NCBI GenBank assembly: GCA_947176115.1
Contig: CAMWPK010000007.1
Location: 1-22,232, forward strand
Direction of reading: 5' to 3'
Length of the DNA: 22,232 bases
Origin: an uncultured Clostridia bacterium
GTDB taxonomy: Bacteria; Bacillota; Clostridia; Christensenellales; UBA3700
A program made the translations under genes and the position numbers. Positions 6,896 through 14,816 of this stretch are shown piece by piece; positions within the stretch are counted from its first letter, which is position 1; each line of letters begins with the position of its first letter. Under the pieces are notes generated by a model. It was given only the letters and a program-made list of their open reading frames with translations. It ran no database searches and was not told the DNA's origin.

Positions 6896-7822
6896 TCACA
6901 ACTTGCTTTCCAAAGCAAAATTCACGTCTTTGCTTATCCTATCGGCAAGTTCTTCTTTTGATGAGAATTTTTGTATATCGCGTATACGTGCTAAAAATCT
7001 AATAGCAATTTTTTTGCCATATAGATCGCCTTTATAGTACATTACGTGGCTTTCTATATTAAATGAATTATCGTCAAAGGTAGGATGACTTCCCACGTTG
7101 GTAACCGACTTGAGCCATACTCCGTCTACCAATACTCTTGTGTAATATACTCCCGACTTGATTTTGAGTTTATCTTTACTATATTCTACGTTTGCCGTAG
7201 CAAATCCAATATTTCTTCCGCGCTGATGCCCGCGCATAACCTGTCCTATGACAAAATAAGGCTGTCCAAGATAAGCGTTGGCTTTTTCAATATCGCCGTC
7301 AACAAGAAGTTTACGAACTCTTGTCGAAGATATTTTTCCACCTTCGTCTTGAGCGAAAGGTTCCACGACGAGAGCTACGCCGTTGTCTACGCACCACTTT
7401 GAAAGCAATTCTACGTCGCCTTCGCCCTTTGCGCCAAAAGTATAATCGCTACCCACGACTATGCCTTTAATTCTCTTATTAGAAGCCAAGATATTCAAAT
7501 AATCCAGTGGACTTAATTGAGAAAAATCTTTGTCAAAATGAGCTTTAATACAATAATCTACTCTCAAATCGTTTAATTTTGTCAATCTCTCTTCAAAGTT
7601 GAGTATTTGTCCGCCGTTTTCATTACCAAGAATGTCAAAAGGATTGTTGTCAAAAGTAAACACTCCGCACTTTGCGCAATTTTTGAAAGCAAGTAATTTT
7701 GCGCGGTCAATGAGTTTGGTATGTCCGATATGCAGACAATCAAAAAAACCAAGCGCAACAACCAACGCTTCTTCGCATGTCTGTGTATATTCAATTGTCT
7801 TAATGCCTTTCCACCTGCTCAT
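6896..7822 (-). CDS. ribF: Bifunctional riboflavin kinase / FMN adenylyltransferase
   Basis: RibF converts riboflavin to FMN and then FAD. The N-terminal nucleotidyltransferase domain carries GFFDCLHIGHTKL (25-37, the HxGH motif), GSDYTFGAKGEGD (124-136) and ISSTRVRKLL (164-173). The C-terminal kinase domain starts near 185 with MRGHQRGRNIGFATAN (196-211), then TNVGSHPTF (241-249) and the catalytic glutamate E257 in NIESH. The proline of the usual GFPTAN motif is alanine here (A208). Length (308) is typical. Only a weak A-rich ribosome site (AAAGAAA) precedes the ATG at 7822, nine bases after the truB stop. In many Firmicutes truB-ribF is followed by rpsO and pnp; here the nuclease gene follows instead. 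Confidence 0.97.
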   Translation of the reverse strand: MSRWKGIKTIEYTQTCEEALVVALGFFDCLHIGHTKLIDRAKLLAFKNCAKCGVFTFDNNPFDILGNENGGQILNFEERLTKLNDLRVDYCIKAHFDKDFSQLSPLDYLNILASNKRIKGIVVGSDYTFGAKGEGDVELLSKWCVDNGVALVVEPFAQDEGGKISSTRVRKLLVDGDIEKANAYLGQPYFVIGQVMRGHQRGRNIGFATANVEYSKDKLKIKSGVYYTRVLVDGVWLKSVTNVGSHPTFDDNSFNIESHVMYYKGDLYGKKIAIRFLARIRDIQKFSSKEELADRISKDVNFALESKL

Positions 7823-7831
7823 TTTCTTTAA

Positions 7832-8710
7832 TCAATCTTGCAAATAGCATACTGACTTAGCTTTTTTATGCTTAACGCTAATTATAAAGCATACCGTTGA
7901 ATTATACTCAACTCCGTAAGTCCCGTCCTCAAGGTCATAATCAATGCATCTTCCGTTACGTAGTTTTACGTATGACTTCTCGTCAAGCTCTATCACAGGC
8001 ATAACCTGCAGTAAAAGGTCTTTGACGTTGCGGACATTTTCTACGGGATTTTTTATAAAGTCGCTCAGCGCAACCGCGTCTTGCAAAGAATATCCACCGC
8101 ACATAGTTCTTGTCAACTGCGACATATATCCGCATACGCCTGCTTCACTAGCTATATCCGTACAAAGACTTCTAATATAAGTTCCTCCTCCGCACGCGAC
8201 GGATACCTTTACGTCTTGACAAAAATCATTGATGAGTGTCTTATCCAAGACAGAAATACTATTGATTATTACTTTTTTGGCTTCCAACTTAAAGTCTTTG
8301 CCCGCCCTAGCCATATCGTATGCGCGCCGACCATTGACGTTGACTGCGCTGTACTTTGGCGGAACTTGAGATATCTCACCCACAAAATTTGGCAAAATCT
8401 CCAATATACGTTGATATTTAGGAAGTTCTGACGTAGCTATTATCTTACCTGCTCTATCGACTGTATCTCTGGCTTCTCCAAAAGTAAACGTGGCTTCGTA
8501 CTGCTTTTCTTTTGCAAGTAAATAATCAAAAAGTCTTGTCGCATTGCCGAATGCGACTATCAACACTCCCTCTGCCATAGGATCTAAAGTGCCCATATGT
8601 CCGCACTTTGTCTTTTCATTGATAGCGTGGCTCAATGCATTTCTGCATTTGATTACCACGTCGCTTGACGATAGCCCAAGACCTTTATTTATTACTGCAA
8701 ATCCGTTCAT
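7832..8710 (-). CDS. truB: tRNA pseudouridine-55 synthase
   Basis: TruB makes pseudouridine 55 in the T-loop of tRNAs. The catalytic motif KCGHMGTLDPMAEG (35-48) gives catalytic D43. KGLGLSSSD (9-17), QVPPKYSAVNVNGRRAYD (about 116-133) and the ACGGGTYIRSLC block (about 172-183) are family motifs; the last holds the conserved arginine. Length is 292, with a short C-terminal PUA-like tail. AGGTAA precedes the ATG at 8710. It lies 14 bases after nrnA and 9 before ribF. Confidence 0.97.
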   Translation of the reverse strand: MNGFAVINKGLGLSSSDVVIKCRNALSHAINEKTKCGHMGTLDPMAEGVLIVAFGNATRLFDYLLAKEKQYEATFTFGEARDTVDRAGKIIATSELPKYQRILEILPNFVGEISQVPPKYSAVNVNGRRAYDMARAGKDFKLEAKKVIINSISVLDKTLINDFCQDVKVSVACGGGTYIRSLCTDIASEAGVCGYMSQLTRTMCGGYSLQDAVALSDFIKNPVENVRNVKDLLLQVMPVIELDEKSYVKLRNGRCIDYDLEDGTYGVEYNSTVCFIISVKHKKAKSVCYLQD

Positions 8711-8724
8711 AAATTACCTATATA

Positions 8725-9687
8725 CTATAATTCATCTCTGCAAGCCTTAAGTAGCTTGTCCTTTACGTCCTCAAAAAATCCGGAAACTCTACAACCGGAA
8801 GCGTTTTTGTGACCTCCGCCACCAAAAACCGAGGCTATTCTAGAAGCGTCAACTCTATCGCTTGTGCGAATACTTACTTTGTAAGAATTGTTTTGCTTCG
8901 TCTGCGTTATTGCTACCGCAACTTCTACCGTATCTATATCTCTTATATAGTTGATTGCTCCTTCAGTATCGTCAGCAGTAGTATTTGTCGCAGAGAAATC
9001 TTCTTGCATAAAGAATATCATTCCTATCTTGTTGTCTTCAAAGAATTTAGCTTTAGAGAGAACTCTCATTCTCAAGTTAAAGACATTGAGCGCTACGCTT
9101 TTCAAGAAATGTTCGCAAATATCACTTGCTGAAAAGTTGTATTTAATAAGCTGTGATGCGATTTCATGAGTTTGACTTGATACGCTGGAAAATGTAAAAC
9201 CACCGCTGTCAGTAACAAGACCGCTATATAACAACTTGGCGACAGTATCGTCAATACAAGGTCTTATTTCATCTAATGCCTTGATAACTTTGTACGTCAC
9301 CTCGCACGCAGAACTTACTCCTGCCTCGATAATATTAATATTGCCATATCTGCTGTTGGTCTTATGGTGGTCTATATTTACTTTGAATTTTGCTTTATTG
9401 AACAGATTGTAATAACTGCCCATACGATCATATTCTGCGCAGTCGCAAGCTATTGCTAAATCACAATTATTGACTTGAGATTTGTTGTATTCGTCGATAC
9501 CTTCCAAAACTTGAAGAGAACTTCTAAATGTACTGTCGCAAAAGAGATAGACCTGCTCTTTGCCGTATAATTTCAATGCCCTGTATAGTGACAATGCGCT
9601 TGAGCAAGTATCTCCATCCGGATTTTGATGCGATATAAGACATATGCTACTACTCTTATTGACAGCATTTATAAACTCTTCATACAT
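8725..9687 (-). CDS. nrnA: DHH-DHHA1 phosphoesterase, NrnA-type nanoRNase / pAp phosphatase
   Basis: NrnA-type proteins degrade two- to five-base RNAs and, in some, 3'-phosphoadenosine 5'-phosphate; related proteins cleave linear cyclic-dinucleotide products. All motifs are intact: SHQNPDGDTCSS (19-30; D24, D26), DCAEYDRMG (82-90; D82), NIDHHKTNSRYG (104-115; D106 H107 H108), GLVTDSGGF (156-164; D160) and the DHHA1 substrate-binding FGGGGHKNASG (288-298). Length (320) fits. Its ATG shares one base with the rbfA stop (TAATG), implying coupled translation. The rbfA-nrnA-truB order is common in Clostridia. Confidence 0.95.
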   Translation of the reverse strand: MYEEFINAVNKSSSICLISHQNPDGDTCSSALSLYRALKLYGKEQVYLFCDSTFRSSLQVLEGIDEYNKSQVNNCDLAIACDCAEYDRMGSYYNLFNKAKFKVNIDHHKTNSRYGNINIIEAGVSSACEVTYKVIKALDEIRPCIDDTVAKLLYSGLVTDSGGFTFSSVSSQTHEIASQLIKYNFSASDICEHFLKSVALNVFNLRMRVLSKAKFFEDNKIGMIFFMQEDFSATNTTADDTEGAINYIRDIDTVEVAVAITQTKQNNSYKVSIRTSDRVDASRIASVFGGGGHKNASGCRVSGFFEDVKDKLLKACRDEL

Positions 9688-10061
9688 TATTCCTGATTAT
9701 CCTCCGACGCCTTACTTTCGTTCTTATGCAATTCGTCTATAATTTTGGATATTTTCGTGCCGTAATCATAAGAAGTATCCAATTTGAATCTAAGAGCCGG
9801 CATACTGCGCAACTTTATCATATTTTTTAGGCGAGATTTAATATATCCCTCTGCGCTATGCAGACCGTCAAGAACCTCTTGCTCTTTACCGTTTGCGCCC
9901 AAAATAGAAATATATACTTGCGCAAGCGTCAAGTCTGTATCAACTTGAGTATCAGTTACGCATATCATTTTGCCTGCGACTCTCGGATCACTTACGCCTT
10001 CGCGCAATATTATCGAGAGTTGTTTTTTGAGTTCGGCATTGATTCTTTCATATCTATTCAT
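9687..10061 (-). CDS. rbfA: Ribosome-binding factor A
   Basis: RbfA is a single KH-like domain protein that helps mature the 16S rRNA 5' end in the 30S subunit. The 124 residues show the family start RYERINAELKKQLSIILREGVSDPRV and the DTDLTLAQVYISILG strand region, then the SRLKNMIKLRSMPALRFKLDTS block near 75-96. The last 12 residues are a charged tail. Its ATG overlaps the infB stop in ATGA, and its stop overlaps the nrnA start, so three genes are translated in a chain. Confidence 0.97.
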   Translation of the reverse strand: MNRYERINAELKKQLSIILREGVSDPRVAGKMICVTDTQVDTDLTLAQVYISILGANGKEQEVLDGLHSAEGYIKSRLKNMIKLRSMPALRFKLDTSYDYGTKISKIIDELHKNESKASEDNQE

Positions 10062-12532
10062 TGCTCGATTTGCTCCAAATTATAGCTTTCTATGATGTCA
10101 CCGATCTTAACGTCATTGAACTTCTCAAGACCTATACCGCATTCATATCCGCTAGCAACTTCTTTAACGTCGTCCTTTTCTCTCTTCAAAGACGTTAGCG
10201 CGCCCTCAAAAATGATTATGCCGTCCCTAACAACTCTGACTTTGGAATTTCTAACGACCTTACCTTTAGTAACATAGCTACCTGCAATAGTACCGAAAGA
10301 AGATATTCTGAACGTTGCGCGCACTTCCGCTTCGCCAAGACTAACTTCCTTATATATTGGATCAAGCATACCTTTGAGCGCTCTCGTCATATCGTTGATA
10401 GCATCGTAAATGATGCTGTATCTTCTAATATCTATCTTGTTTCTATCTGCAAGAGCTTGGGCTTTTACTTCCGCTTTAACGTTAAAAGCTATAATTATTG
10501 CCTTTGCAGTATCTGCAAGCATTATATCCGACTCGCTGATTGCGCCGACAGCGCTGTGTACAACGGCAAGTTTGACTTTCTTTTCCGCCATATCTTCATT
10601 GAGTTTGAGTAGCGAAGCCTTGACTGCCTCAACAGAACCTTGCACATCGCCCTTGATAATAAGATTGAGCGTTTTTGTATCGTTTCCGTCCCCAAAAATA
10701 TCGTCGATAGATTTGATAGAACTAAACGCCTGCATTTCTGCTCTTTCTTTATCAGCTCTCTCTTGCGCAACTTTCTTTGCAAGTTTTTCGTCTTTAACGA
10801 CTACCATTAAATCTCCTGCGTTAGGCACTTCAGAAAATCCTTGTACTTGAACGGCATAGGATGGGAAAGCCTCTTTTACTCTCTTGCCCGTATGGTCTGT
10901 CATATCTCTTATCTTACCGATTGCAGTACCTGCTACTATATAGTCAGATACTTTTAGCGTACCGTTTTGAACCAAGATGGTTGCTACAGGACCTTTACCC
11001 TTGTCAAGACTTGCCTCTATAATCGAGCCTGTAGCCGAACACTTTTTATTAGCCTTGTACTCATTGACTTCAGCTACCAAAAGAATGCTCTCAAGCAATT
11101 CTTTCACGCCCTGACCTGTCTTTGCGCTTACCGGACATACCATAGTATCTCCACCCCAAGCCTCAGGCACAAGATTGTGTTCTGTCAATTGTTGCAATAT
11201 TCTATCGCAATTACCGTCTGTTTTGTCTATCTTATTGACTGCTACAATTATAGCTACCTTTGCAGCCTTAGCATGGTTGATAGCCTCAATGGTCTGTGGC
11301 ATTATTCCATCGTCTGCCGCAACTACTATAATCGCAATATCAGTTACGTTTGCGCCTCTTTGACGCATAGCCGTAAAGGCTTCGTGACCCGGAGTATCGA
11401 GGAAAGTGATTTTCTCTCCGTTTAGATCGATAGTATAAGCGCCAATGTGCTGTGTAATACCTCCCGCTTCGCCTCCTGCAACGTTTGCTTTGCGGATATA
11501 GTCGAGAAGTGAAGTCTTACCATGGTCAACGTGACCCATAATTGTGACGATAGGCGGTCTTTTGACAAGTTTTGTATTGTCAACTTGAGCTTGCGTATCA
11601 ATAATATCTTTGAGCTTATCTTCTGCGCTCTTATCAGCTTTGAGTTCCAAAGTGATGTCGTAATCAATAGCTATAAGTTCTGCTTCTTCAAAACTTATCA
11701 TATCGTTGATTGTAGCAAACTTACCCATATCAAACAACTTCTTTACAATTTCCGTAGCCGACTTGCCTATTTTTTCGCTAAATACCTTGATTGGTACGCG
11801 TTCGCTAGTGAGTACGGCGTGTTCAATCTTGACGTATTGAGGAGTATTCGTATCTTTCTTAGACTTCTTGACCTTGACGTATCTTGCGGTATCGCTATCG
11901 TCCTCAAGAGTTGAGTCATAAGCATAACCTCTCTTCAAGAGATCTCTCTTAGTCATTCCTTTCTTTTCGTCTTTATTGAAAGAAGTTTTTACGTCCTTTT
12001 TCTTTTTATTATCCGTCTTATTATTCACAGGAGCAGGCGCAACTACTTCAACTCTGCCTTTTGGAGCAAAAGGTTTTTGCCCTCCCTGTCCCATAGGTCT
12101 TGGACCGCCTCCGACAGGTCTGTTTTTGTCAAATTGCGGACGGTTGCCATTTCCGCCACGACGCACCATATCCGGATTGATATATGTCTGTGTCTTTTGA
12201 GGAGCAACTTGGACGGTCTTAGAATTTTCTTCTACTACTTCTTCTTGAATAGCGTCAGAAACTTCTTGCTTAACCTCTTCTACCTTTTCTTCATTAACTT
12301 TATCGTCTTCTACAGCTTGAGTTTTTGTCAAAGCGCTTTCTTCAGCCATTTGTTGTTCATAAATAGCCGTCAACTTTTCTTGCTTCAAAGTATTTACTTT
12401 GTCTAAAAGTTCTTTAACTTTACTCTTAGCTCCAGCAATTTCGTCAATAAAAGGCTTGGACACGTCTTTCAAAAACGAGTCTATATCTTTCAAACTCTTA
12501 AATTGTTCATTCTTATTTTCGTTGTTATTCAT
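10058..12532 (-). CDS. infB: Translation initiation factor IF-2
   Basis: IF-2 is the GTPase that brings initiator fMet-tRNA to the 30S subunit and promotes subunit joining. I start at the ATG at 12532, preceded by a near-perfect GGAGGTGA site; the open frame 21 codons further upstream lacks one. The 824 residues contain a Glu/Lys-rich helical stretch (about 40-105), a Gly/Pro/Arg-rich low-complexity part (about 115-160), a basic part (170-190), an IF2_N domain (about 243-297), then the G domain: GHVDHGKT (333-340), GGITQHIG switch 1 (357-364), DTPGHE (379-384), NKID (433-436) and the SAK motif. Domains II, III and the C-terminal fMet-tRNA binding part follow. ylxQ lies 34 bases upstream; rbfA overlaps its stop. 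Confidence 0.98.
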   Translation of the reverse strand: MNNNENKNEQFKSLKDIDSFLKDVSKPFIDEIAGAKSKVKELLDKVNTLKQEKLTAIYEQQMAEESALTKTQAVEDDKVNEEKVEEVKQEVSDAIQEEVVEENSKTVQVAPQKTQTYINPDMVRRGGNGNRPQFDKNRPVGGGPRPMGQGGQKPFAPKGRVEVVAPAPVNNKTDNKKKKDVKTSFNKDEKKGMTKRDLLKRGYAYDSTLEDDSDTARYVKVKKSKKDTNTPQYVKIEHAVLTSERVPIKVFSEKIGKSATEIVKKLFDMGKFATINDMISFEEAELIAIDYDITLELKADKSAEDKLKDIIDTQAQVDNTKLVKRPPIVTIMGHVDHGKTSLLDYIRKANVAGGEAGGITQHIGAYTIDLNGEKITFLDTPGHEAFTAMRQRGANVTDIAIIVVAADDGIMPQTIEAINHAKAAKVAIIVAVNKIDKTDGNCDRILQQLTEHNLVPEAWGGDTMVCPVSAKTGQGVKELLESILLVAEVNEYKANKKCSATGSIIEASLDKGKGPVATILVQNGTLKVSDYIVAGTAIGKIRDMTDHTGKRVKEAFPSYAVQVQGFSEVPNAGDLMVVVKDEKLAKKVAQERADKERAEMQAFSSIKSIDDIFGDGNDTKTLNLIIKGDVQGSVEAVKASLLKLNEDMAEKKVKLAVVHSAVGAISESDIMLADTAKAIIIAFNVKAEVKAQALADRNKIDIRRYSIIYDAINDMTRALKGMLDPIYKEVSLGEAEVRATFRISSFGTIAGSYVTKGKVVRNSKVRVVRDGIIIFEGALTSLKREKDDVKEVASGYECGIGLEKFNDVKIGDIIESYNLEQIEQ

Positions 12533-12566
12533 AAAATCACCTCCGTCCTTTTTGCGGTGACCACCG

Positions 12567-12881
12567 TCAGTCCTCGCAATACCCCAGTATTGCATTTGCC
12601 AACGACTCGTCTAATATGGACAATACTTTTATATTACTTCTCTTTAGAAGATTGTTGAGATAATCAGCAGGCAACGTTAAACATTTAGCTTGCTTTCTTT
12701 GGCAATACAGCAAAAGTTGTTTTGCGCTGTTTGCTCCCAAAGCCTCGTCAATTAGTATCAAATACGGTACACGCTTTGCTCTCTCAAGATTATCTACGCC
12801 CCATACGACCTTACCGGCCCTAACTGCAAAGTTGATATAACAATCAATCTTGCCTATTTGAGTACTGCTCTTTAATTGCAT
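12567..12881 (-). CDS. ylxQ: YlxQ, L7Ae-family RNA-binding protein
   Basis: YlxQ belongs to the L7Ae/L30e/S12e family, whose members often bind kink-turn RNA; its precise role in Firmicutes is not settled. The 104 residues include NFAVRAGKVVWG (17-28), equivalent to the usual LARRAGKLxxG, and LILIDEALGANSAKQL (41-56), equivalent to the stretch ending in S/T-x-K-K. The ATG at 12881 has AGAGGT six bases upstream, so the unusually long 38-base overlap with the preceding ylxR gene is real rather than a mis-called start. Context is the conserved nusA-ylxR-ylxQ-infB order. Confidence 0.92.
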   Translation of the reverse strand: MQLKSSTQIGKIDCYINFAVRAGKVVWGVDNLERAKRVPYLILIDEALGANSAKQLLLYCQRKQAKCLTLPADYLNNLLKRSNIKVLSILDESLANAILGYCED

Positions 12882-13110
12882 CGTATACCTCTGGGGCTAT
12901 CTCTTGAGCAAAGTTTTTATTGAGAAGCCTATTTTTGACGCACTTTTCTATACATGCTCCGCTATCGCAGATATATGCTCCTCTGCCTGCCTTTTTGCCT
13001 GTAAAGTCCAAGGAAATATTACCGTCCTTGTCTTTTACAATTCTCAACATTTGCTTTTTTTCGTATGCGTTTCGACACGCAATACACATCCTAACAGGCG
13101 GTTTCTTCAT
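12844..13110 (-). CDS. rnpM: YlxR family RNA-binding protein (RNase P modulator RnpM)
   Basis: The YlxR fold is a small RNA-binding domain; the Bacillus protein has been reported to bind RNase P RNA and reduce its activity. The 88 residues show the family pattern PPVRMCIACRNAYEKKQMLRIVK (4-26) with two cysteines, and KKAGRGAYICDSGACIEKC (39-57). The C-terminus (about 75-88) is encoded in the stretch shared with ylxQ. Its ATG follows the nusA stop by one base (TAATATG), so it is likely translated by coupling from nusA. Confidence 0.93.
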   Translation of the reverse strand: MKKPPVRMCIACRNAYEKKQMLRIVKDKDGNISLDFTGKKAGRGAYICDSGACIEKCVKNRLLNKNFAQEIAPEVYDAIKEQYSNRQD

Positions 13111-13111
13111 A

Positions 13112-14185
13112 TTATTCGCCTATCTCGTTTATATCGCTACCTGCCAAAGACGAATAAGGTTTTACGTCAATCTTCCATTCGGTGAGCTTTGCGGCAAGTC
13201 TGACGTTCTGTCCCGATTTTCCGATAGCAAGCGATAGTTTATCGTCCTCAACGATAGCCTTTGCGCTCTTCTCTTCAGGATTGAGCATTACCGCAATTAC
13301 TTTTGCAGGAGAAAGCGCTCTTGAGATATATTCGCCCATATCTTGGCTATATCCTATTATATCGATTTTTTCGCCGTTAAGTTCTTGAACTACGCTATTG
13401 ATACGCATACCTTTTTGACCTATACAGCTTCCCACTGCGTCAATAGAAGAATCTTCAGCGTATACAGCCATTTTCGTACGGTAACCCGCTTCTCTTACAA
13501 TTCTCTTTATATTGACGAGATTGGCCTTGATTTCAGGAACTTCCATTTCAAAGAGCTTCTTAACAAAACCGTTGCTAGCTCTCGATACCATTACTTGCGT
13601 AGCCCCTCTTTGGTTGGTACGAACGCTCTTAACGTATACGTTGATTACGTCGTTTACGTTGTACTTCTCGCCTCGGATTTGCTCGGAAGGTAACATTACG
13701 CCTTCAAGTTGCGTACCCGCCATTTCCAAATATACGGTGTCATTCTCGACTCTTCTTACGATACCTTTGACGATTTCACCCTCTTTGTTGTTCATCTCGT
13801 CCTTTATAAGTTCTTTTTGTATCTCGTTGTTCTTTTGAATGATAACTTGCTTTGCAGTCTGAGCGGCAATACGCGAAAATAGTTTTGGAGACAAATCTTC
13901 TTTTACTATATCCCCAACTTTATAGCTATTTTTGATAGCCTTTGCGTCTTGAAGAGATATTTCTTTATCTTCGTCAACAACCTCTTCAACTACAGTTTGA
14001 TAAGCGTAAATTTTTATTTCAGATCTCTGCGGATTGAGCGAAACCGTAACAGGCTTCTGCTTTCCGTTTTCTTTCTTATAAGCCACGGAAAGTCCCGTCT
14101 CAAGCGCGTCAATAAACTGCTGTTGCTCGATTCTCTTTTCTTTTTCAAGCGCGCTTAGCGCCAGAAAGAAATCTTTGTTAATCAT
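13112..14185 (-). CDS. nusA: Transcription termination/antitermination factor NusA
   Basis: NusA binds RNA polymerase and the nascent RNA, and affects pausing, termination and antitermination. The 357 residues contain the N-terminal polymerase-binding domain (1-130), an S1 domain (about 135-201), KH1 with VGSCIGQKGMRI (251-262) and KH2 with LAIGKSGQNVRLA (319-331). There is no C-terminal acidic repeat, as usual in Firmicutes. The start is fixed by AGGAGG five bases before the ATG; this site overlaps the rimP stop codon (TAGGAGG). In many bacteria this operon is controlled by NusA itself through leader terminators; the leader upstream of rimP has a hairpin but no U-run. Confidence 0.98.
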   Translation of the reverse strand: MINKDFFLALSALEKEKRIEQQQFIDALETGLSVAYKKENGKQKPVTVSLNPQRSEIKIYAYQTVVEEVVDEDKEISLQDAKAIKNSYKVGDIVKEDLSPKLFSRIAAQTAKQVIIQKNNEIQKELIKDEMNNKEGEIVKGIVRRVENDTVYLEMAGTQLEGVMLPSEQIRGEKYNVNDVINVYVKSVRTNQRGATQVMVSRASNGFVKKLFEMEVPEIKANLVNIKRIVREAGYRTKMAVYAEDSSIDAVGSCIGQKGMRINSVVQELNGEKIDIIGYSQDMGEYISRALSPAKVIAVMLNPEEKSAKAIVEDDKLSLAIGKSGQNVRLAAKLTEWKIDVKPYSSLAGSDINEIGE

Positions 14186-14194
14186 TTTGTCCTC

Positions 14195-14668
14195 CTAGAA
14201 GTGTATAGCTTCCCTAATCAAAGCTATATCCTTAATATTAAGTTTTAAGTTTTTAGATTTATATTCCAACTCGACTTCTTGAGCATTTTCGTCATAGCCG
14301 AGAAGAATGGCATTGAATTTTTTTATCTTTCCAAGTTCTGCAAGAGGTTTGTAAAGAGATACTTCCATCTCAAGCCCAATCTTTTTAGCAAAGTCCCTTG
14401 CCGTCTTAAGAGGTCTGTCAATCCCGGGCGATGACACGTTGAGATTATAAGGCGCTCCGCAAGTGGGATCAAGCTCGTCAATCGGCGCGTCAATAGCGTT
14501 GTGAATCAACTCGCAGTCGTTGAGATCTACTCCGCCGTCCTTGTCTATGTAAATTATTAGAGTGTCTTGTCCGTAAAGTTTTTTATACTCAACGTCTACA
14601 AGTTCCATACCGTTGGCTGATATGATAGGCTCGACAAGTTCTTTGACGCAATCGGTAATCTTTGACAT
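14195..14668 (-). CDS. rimP: Ribosome maturation factor RimP
   Basis: RimP helps assemble the 30S subunit. The N-terminal alpha/beta domain runs to about residue 80 and includes the ELVDVEYKK segment (22-30), the IIYIDKDGGVDLNDCE block (39-54) and NLNVSSPGIDRPL (about 91-103). A C-terminal SH3-like domain ends at 157. Length fits the family. AGAGGA precedes the ATG at 14668 by a few bases. It is the first gene of the translation operon, after a 148-base gap from the polC-like gene, and its stop overlaps the nusA ribosome site. Confidence 0.96.
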   Translation of the reverse strand: MSKITDCVKELVEPIISANGMELVDVEYKKLYGQDTLIIYIDKDGGVDLNDCELIHNAIDAPIDELDPTCGAPYNLNVSSPGIDRPLKTARDFAKKIGLEMEVSLYKPLAELGKIKKFNAILLGYDENAQEVELEYKSKNLKLNIKDIALIREAIHF

Positions 14669-14689
14669 ACTTCCTCTTTTTATAATTTA

Positions 14690-14712
14690 AGCGACTGTGT
14701 AAGACAGTCGCT
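14690..14712 (-). promoter_or_regulatory. Hairpin in the rimP leader
   Basis: A perfect 9-bp inverted repeat AGCGACTGT/ACAGTCGCT with a five-base loop lies 22 bases upstream of the rimP start codon. On the minus strand it is followed by TTAAATTATAAAAAG, so there is no U-run and it is not a normal terminator on either strand. If the promoter just upstream is real, the hairpin sits near the 5' end of the rimP-nusA-infB mRNA and could stabilise it or be a regulatory or protein-binding site. Confidence 0.55.
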
Positions 14713-14731
14713 CTAGTACTTAACTATTGCA

Positions 14732-14759
14732 CTAATAATATATCATATTTATTTGCCAA
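14732..14759 (-). promoter_or_regulatory. Candidate sigma-A promoter for the rimP operon
   Basis: On the minus strand TTGGCA (14754-14759) and TATTAG (14732-14737) are 16 bases apart in an AT-rich stretch. The -35 box is good and the -10 box weak. It lies 64 bases upstream of rimP and 57 bases past the polC-like stop. An 18-base AT-only inverted repeat (14788-14805) lies between that stop and this promoter; it is too weak to call a terminator. Confidence 0.4.
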
Positions 14760-14816
14760 GCGCAAGCGTTTTATTCTAAATATTTAATAATATATAAATA
14801 TATTAAAGATTTGATA

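Noticed and set aside
6889..6918. Longer start for the endonuclease IV-like gene
   Set aside because: It would overlap ribF and lacks a ribosome site; TGAGGT precedes the ATG at 6888.
12555..12566. Inverted repeat CGGTG-AC-CACCG between ylxQ and infB as a regulatory hairpin
   Set aside because: A two-base loop is too small for a stable RNA hairpin and the arms are only five bases, easily expected by chance.
12533..12595. Longer infB start giving 21 extra residues
   Set aside because: The extension has no ribosome site and overlaps the ylxQ end, while the ATG at 12532 has a near-perfect GGAGGTGA site.
14690..14712. Hairpin as an intrinsic terminator of the polC-like gene
   Set aside because: No U-run follows on either strand, and it is just upstream of the rimP ribosome site, so I list it as a leader structure only.
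14788..14805. AT-only inverted repeat after the polC-like stop as a terminator
   Set aside because: The stem has no G-C pairs and a two-base centre; such palindromes are common in AT-rich spacers.
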